Part shown: in pieces, positions 10,420-10,835 of the stretch
How the letters are laid out: every line of letters starts with the position of its first letter
How positions within the stretch are numbered: the first letter of the stretch is position 1
From: Candidatus Methylomirabilota bacterium
Lineage (GTDB): Bacteria > Methylomirabilota > Methylomirabilia > Methylomirabilales > Methylomirabilaceae
DNA: 10,835 bases
Reading direction: 5' to 3'
Assembly: GCA_003105305.1 (NCBI GenBank)
Contig: PQAQ01000096.1
Span: forward strand, 1 to 10,835
Made by a program: the position numbers and the translations under genes
The notes under the pieces: generated by a model
Told to the model about the DNA's origin: nothing
Database searches by the model: none
The model's input: the letters and a program-made list of their open reading frames with translations, nothing else

Positions 10420-10835
10420 ATGTTTGAACTATCCACGCATATCCCTGGTCCCAGGCAACTGCACGAGATCGATCTGTCTGCGTACGACGCCCTTTATCTG
10501 GGCGACTATACCTGTCCTCTCTATCCCGGCAATTTCTCTCGAAATATCGAAACCCTTGCGCCTGCGGTTGAGCGGGTCAAGTCGATGGGAAAGAAGTGCT
10601 ATCTGAGCACGTATGCTATCCCGAAGGACAGCGACCTGGTCTGGATCAGGGAGCTGCTCCAGGTCGCCCGCGGCCTGCCTCTCGACGGTGTCGAGGTCCA
10701 CAATATGGGCCTGTTGGGGATCGTGCGCGAGATCCTTGGCGATATTCCGATTCATTTGGGAGTCTTCGGCAATCTTTACACCCACGAAACCGCGAAGGTG
10801 CTGAAGGGATACGGGGTGGAGCGGGTCTTTCCGAA
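10420..10835 (+). CDS. U32-family peptidase-like protein, 3' end outside window
   Basis: ATG 10420 has GGAGG 5 bases upstream and opens a frame of 138 complete codons that runs off the window. It begins MFELSTHIPGPRQL and continues through AYDALYLGDYTCPLYPGNFS, an alternating strand-helix pattern with VERVKSMGKKCYLSTYAIP, GLPLDGVEVHNMGLL, and IPIHLGVFGNLYTHETAKVL. This is the N-terminal half of the TIM-barrel-like U32 fold (PF01136), in which the phrase on 'which gene you are in' strands ends in N-x-G-x-L. U32 members include YhbU/YhbV, RlhA and UbiU/UbiV, many with an Fe-S cluster bound by C-terminal cysteines that lie outside this window. The exact role cannot be told from this half. Confidence 0.7.
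   Translation, partial: MFELSTHIPGPRQLHEIDLSAYDALYLGDYTCPLYPGNFSRNIETLAPAVERVKSMGKKCYLSTYAIPKDSDLVWIRELLQVARGLPLDGVEVHNMGLLGIVREILGDIPIHLGVFGNLYTHETAKVLKGYGVERVFP

Noticed and set aside
1..10835. CRISPR array, tRNA, rRNA, integrase or transposase genes
   Set aside because: No regularly spaced repeats, no tRNA cloverleaf with a CCA-ready acceptor, and no recombinase motifs were found on either strand.

Overview
The window looks like an accessory region in the chromosome of a Gram-negative bacterium with moderately high GC. The lipoprotein and two signal-peptide proteins point to an envelope with an outer membrane. The coding style (PAS-LuxR regulator, histidinol-phosphate aminotransferase, U32-family protein, many toxin-antitoxin modules, palindromic 'GGATTCCGGG..CCCGGAATGAC' repeats) would fit an environmental lineage such as Methylomirabilota/NC10 or Nitrospirota. 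That assignment is a guess from gene style; the sequence holds no marker gene that settles it.

Layout. Positions 1-588: 3' part of a PAS plus LuxR-type response regulator. Positions 610-720: a cloverleaf-like palindromic repeat. Positions 744-1850: hisC-type PLP aminotransferase. Positions 1914-3304: a first defence/addiction cluster with a solitary MNT-type nucleotidyltransferase, a duplicated scrap of a hisC 3' end, a hicB antitoxin followed by a broken hicA, and an intact higBA on the minus strand. Positions 3305-3965: a gene-poor, promoter-rich stretch that ends in a promoter whose spacer holds a run of ten G. Positions 3966-8085: an exported-protein cluster with a small lipoprotein, a 788-residue secreted alpha/beta-hydrolase (lipase/esterase-like) with beta-sandwich modules, a secreted beta-rich protein, and a decayed fragment of a further such protein. 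Positions 8237-10069: three toxin-antitoxin modules back to back (relE-phd, Unstab_antitox-parE, vapBC). Positions 10118-10170: a partial copy of the first repeat. Positions 10420-10835: the 5' part of a U32-family peptidase-like gene, possibly under a sigma-54 promoter.

How the parts relate. Ordinary chromosomal genes (hisC at the left, the U32 gene at the right) bracket a block of addiction modules and secreted proteins. Three related repeat copies lie near the left border, inside the first cluster (where one forms the end of the broken hicA) and near the right border. No integrase or transposase is visible. The accumulation of modules looks like repeated insertion and decay: a hisC tail duplicated beyond the nucleotidyltransferase gene, hicA truncated, an attC-like half-site after the lipoprotein gene and a decayed exported gene.

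The strongest leads are: (1) a four-gene toxin-antitoxin-antitoxin-toxin run with overlapping or nearly touching junctions; (2) two toxin-first modules with GTG starts, no Shine-Dalgarno and exactly the same distance to a TTGACA box, suggesting leaderless translation; (3) a poly-G promoter spacer that could make the lipoprotein phase-variable; (4) the hisC-tail duplication flanking the nucleotidyltransferase gene. No wholly new system could be established from the sequence alone.
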